A stretch of DNA of 31,364 nt from CAZNGF01 sp964572855 (lineage in GTDB: Bacteria; Bipolaricaulota; Bipolaricaulia; RBG-16-55-9; JAJCYT01). Positions 29,068 to 31,364 of this stretch are shown one piece after another (positions within the stretch are counted from its first letter, which is position 1; every line of letters starts with the position of its first letter). The DNA lies in contig CAZNGF010000032.1 of assembly GCA_964572855.1 (NCBI GenBank), forward strand, positions 1 through 31,364. The letters are read 5' to 3'. The notes under the pieces were generated by a model. That model was not told where the DNA came from, did no database searches, and was given only the letters and a program-made list of their open reading frames with translations. Both the position numbers and the translations under genes were made by a program.

Positions 29068-31174
29068 GTTCCACCTCCGGCTCGTTCGGCAGCGCGCGCA
29101 GCAGACGCTGGAGCGCGCGCAGCAGCGGGCCCTGCTGCTCCATGCCGCCCTCGTCCAGCTCGCTCAGGCCCAGATACACCCGCTTGCGGCAGCGGCGCAG
29201 CAGGCCGGTCGCGAGCCGGTGCAGCGCCTCGCCGTTGGCTTCCACCTCGTGCTCGTCGGTCCAGACTTGCTCCTGCGGCCAGTGTCGGCTCAGGACGTAG
29301 GGGTGCGTGAGCGGCTGGTCCACGCGCTCCCACCAGCCGGGACTGCTCACGTTGAGCCAGACCTGCACGTCCGCCGGCCGGTTGCTCAACAGAAACGTGT
29401 AGGCCGGCGCCAGCAGCACGGCCTCCTCGCCCTGCCCGGCCCAGCCGCGCAGGTACTGCGCCGCCACCACGCCCTCGCGCACCAGCTGGAGGTATTCCCG
29501 TCCGACCTCGGGGTCGCCCTCGGCGCTTCCCGCCCCGGCCGCCCAGCGGAACTTCTTGATGGACTCGATCAGGTTGGCGGCCGTGCGCGCCGCGTCCAGA
29601 TCACGATGGAAGCCGAAGCCGGGCTGGCCCAGCAGCTCGCCGAACAGCCGGCCCAGCCAGTGGTCCAGCGGCTCGGGCTCGCCGGCGATGTAGGTTTCGA
29701 GCCACGTCCGCAGTGATTCGTAGCGTTCGCCGCGCGCGTAGGTGACGCGCTCGGCCATCCCGCTTTTCAGTTGTTCGAACGGGAGCAGCGTCGGGATCCC
29801 CTCGCGCACCTGGTAGAGCGTCTCGACCAGCAGGTCGGCGCGCACCGGGTCCAGCCCCTCGATCGCTTGCATGAGGGCCGTTACGATGTCCTCTGATCGC
29901 GGCGCCAGCGCCCAGCGGGGGTGGGCCAACGCGGCCAGCGTCAAGAGGCAGCCGGCGCCCGGCTCCTCGCTTAGGGCGCGCGAGGGCCGGTGCGAGCGGG
30001 CCGACACGCCCAGCGCCTCCAGCCGGGTCACCAGCGCAAAGCGCAGCGCGTCGGACATGAACGGCGCCAGCACGGCGACCTCGCCCGGCGGCACGTCCTC
30101 TCGATGCACGAGCTCGGCGATTTGTTCGCAGGTCCAGTCGATCATTTGCGGGTGGAAGCGCTGGGACGCGTAGTGCAGCGCGGGGCGCGGGTCCCCGTCC
30201 AGCTCGACCGGCTTCGACCGCAGCGCCGCCGACAGCCCGGCGCGCAGCGCGGCCACGGGCGGCTCGTTGATGAACGTTGTTTCAAACGAAACGCGCTCGT
30301 CGCAGAGCGCGGCCAGTTCGCGCGCGCCCGCGGGATCGGCGCCCAGGAACGAGCGATATCCCGCGCCCGTATCGTAGATCAGCAGGGCGGAGGCGGCGAC
30401 CGGGAGCCATTCGCGCAGCAGGTCGTGGCTCACGGGCGCGTCCTCCTCGATGTTTTCGGCGATCAGGTGCGTGTAGCGTTCCAAGAGATGTTTGCGAGCC
30501 GCGGGGGTGGTCCAGACGTGCCGGACGAACGTCTCCACTTGCAGCGAGAAGTCGAGCAGGTTGTGCTCCAAACAGTACGCCCGAAACTGTTTGACGCAGC
30601 CCTGCATGTCGCGATACACGTTGTGCTGGGCCTCGTCGCCCACCCAGGCGGCCTCCAGGCGCGGGCCCAGCTCGTCGAGCGGGAAGCCCACGATGGCCGC
30701 CTTGTTCAGGTTGTCGAGCAGCTGGCTGTAGAGTCGGTTGCGCTCCAGCGTGACCGACTCGAAATACCCCTCCTCCAGCAGCGGCCGCGCCACGCGGGCC
30801 ATGTGGTACTGCGCCGTCTCCAGCGTGAGGAACGTCGGCGGCGCGTCCGGGTGCTGGAACCCGGCCGCCTCGGCGACCAGCGGCCAGAACAGCGCCACCG
30901 AGCGCCGCGCCAATCCCCCCACCGTGAGCACGTCGGCCGACCCGCCCGCGGGAACCTCGGATGTCTGCAAAGCTTCCGTATAGGGCGCCGCCAGCGTGCG
31001 CTGCGGGGCGAGCACGAGGACCTGCTCGGCCGGGACGCCCTCGTCGAGCAGCCGCAACAGCCGCCGCACCCCGACTGTGGTTTTGCCCGCGCCGGCCGGG
31101 CCTTCCAAGAAGTGTTTGCGGGCGAGCGGGCTCCTAATCAGCGCTCGTTGCTCGGTGGACAGCTCGTTGGTCAT
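29060..31174 (-). CDS. Degenerate UvrD-fold P-loop protein (AddB/RecC-like subunit)
   Basis: 704 residues. The Walker A loop GPAGAGKTT (25-33) is intact. The place of motif II reads LIAENIEEDAP (237-247), so the D-E pair is replaced, and motif III reads YDTGAGYRSFLGADP (267-281), with the Gln of the usual Q-x-x-Y-x-FRGAD lost. I see no motif V or VI (KGLE, TRA). This is the pattern of AddB and RecC, which scan DNA next to an active motor. Unlike AddB there is no C-terminal nuclease or cysteine cluster. The start at ATG 31174 is seven bases below a TATGAT box; an earlier ATG at 31186 lies within that box. Confidence 0.8.
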   Translation of the reverse strand: MTNELSTEQRALIRSPLARKHFLEGPAGAGKTTVGVRRLLRLLDEGVPAEQVLVLAPQRTLAAPYTEALQTSEVPAGGSADVLTVGGLARRSVALFWPLVAEAAGFQHPDAPPTFLTLETAQYHMARVARPLLEEGYFESVTLERNRLYSQLLDNLNKAAIVGFPLDELGPRLEAAWVGDEAQHNVYRDMQGCVKQFRAYCLEHNLLDFSLQVETFVRHVWTTPAARKHLLERYTHLIAENIEEDAPVSHDLLREWLPVAASALLIYDTGAGYRSFLGADPAGARELAALCDERVSFETTFINEPPVAALRAGLSAALRSKPVELDGDPRPALHYASQRFHPQMIDWTCEQIAELVHREDVPPGEVAVLAPFMSDALRFALVTRLEALGVSARSHRPSRALSEEPGAGCLLTLAALAHPRWALAPRSEDIVTALMQAIEGLDPVRADLLVETLYQVREGIPTLLPFEQLKSGMAERVTYARGERYESLRTWLETYIAGEPEPLDHWLGRLFGELLGQPGFGFHRDLDAARTAANLIESIKKFRWAAGAGSAEGDPEVGREYLQLVREGVVAAQYLRGWAGQGEEAVLLAPAYTFLLSNRPADVQVWLNVSSPGWWERVDQPLTHPYVLSRHWPQEQVWTDEHEVEANGEALHRLATGLLRRCRKRVYLGLSELDEGGMEQQGPLLRALQRLLRALPNEPEVERV

Positions 31175-31181
31175 TCCAACC

Positions 31182-31208
31182 ATCATAACAGGGGGAAGAC
31201 ATTGGCAA
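31182..31208 (-). promoter_or_regulatory. Promoter of the helicase-nuclease-recJ operon, apparently leaderless
   Basis: TTGCCA (31208-31203), 15-base spacer, TATGAT (31187-31182) on the minus strand, then seven bases to ATG 31174. The spacer is short (16 if CTTGCC is taken as -35), but the -10 box is near consensus and no ribosome site precedes the ATG. Confidence 0.5.
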
Positions 31209-31364
31209 GCGCGCCTCGGTCCACGCGCGCATCTGCTGTAGGTTGTGGTTCGGGTTCCACCCGCCGTTCTTGCGGGAGGCGTAGCCCGGCCCGCCCCGGC
31301 GGTCGGAAGCCAATCGTCGTTTGGATCACATCCAGGACGTGTCGCACATCTCGTAGTCGAGCAA
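31209..31364 (-). other. Window edge: possible end of an upstream gene followed by coding-like sequence
   Basis: The minus strand enters the window reading LLDYEMCDTSWM and meets TGA at 31328-31326. The same frame then stays open for over 40 codons with a coding-like composition (for example GYASRKNGGWNPNHNLQQM). It may be the end of an upstream gene plus a remnant, or a gene broken by a stop. Too little is visible to name it. Confidence 0.25.

Noticed and set aside
31326..31328. TGA read as an amino acid (recoded or selenocysteine)
   Set aside because: TGA is plainly a stop elsewhere in the window, for example in the ATGA overlaps of the paa and trp operons, and no selenocysteine context is visible.

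Overview
The window is dense, high-GC bacterial DNA with almost no spare sequence: about 28 protein genes, two tRNA genes, and no stretch over 300 bases without a gene. It is not phage or plasmid DNA. An aerobic phenylacetyl-CoA epoxidase operon, csaB-type cell-wall pyruvylation, sigma70-like promoters and several promoters whose -10 box sits 6-7 bases before the start codon recall Deinococcota and related lineages. TrpB reads like the Pyrococcus-type enzyme, and the Nfo-like and proteasome-like genes are of uncommon types. I infer an aerobic or facultative, probably uncultivated, high-GC lineage; the phylum cannot be fixed from the sequence alone.

Layout. (1) 24-2604, minus: phenylacetyl-CoA epoxidase operon paaA - paaD(N) - paaB - paaC - paaD(zinc ribbon) - second zinc-ribbon microprotein. 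The genes overlap and are read from a strong promoter carrying a 20-bp palindrome. (2) 2730-6081: an SDR oxidoreductase, a truncated secreted-protein remnant, an Nfo-like TIM-barrel nuclease paired with a proteasome-fold Ntn hydrolase, and a lamin-tail-domain surface protein. (3) 6209-6429, minus: tRNA-Ile(GAT) and tRNA-Ala(TGC) with their own promoter and no rRNA. (4) 6470-11214, minus: one compact aromatic amino acid operon, trpF-trpB-trpA-aroK-aroB-aroQ, with a G10 tract at the trpB/trpA junction. (5) 11401-23147: an extracytoplasmic region with a PKD/FG-GAP propeller lipoprotein, three subtilases of different architecture, DUF5693-csaB (secondary cell wall polymer pyruvylation), and a small membrane protein coupled to rsmH. 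(6) 23274-31174: trxA, then a minus-strand recombination operon.

The most interesting system is that last operon. It encodes a degenerate UvrD-fold ATPase, an intact UvrD-type helicase, a free-standing PD-(D/E)XK nuclease with an AddB/Cas4-type four-cysteine iron-sulfur signature, and RecJ. It looks like AddAB taken apart into three polypeptides, with RecJ built into the same transcript.

Other signals that cut across genes are a family of GC-rich palindromes placed at every convergent gene junction, and a second class of initiation (apparently leaderless) at the first genes of several transcripts. Inside operons, genes use ATGA/GTGA/TTGA overlaps.
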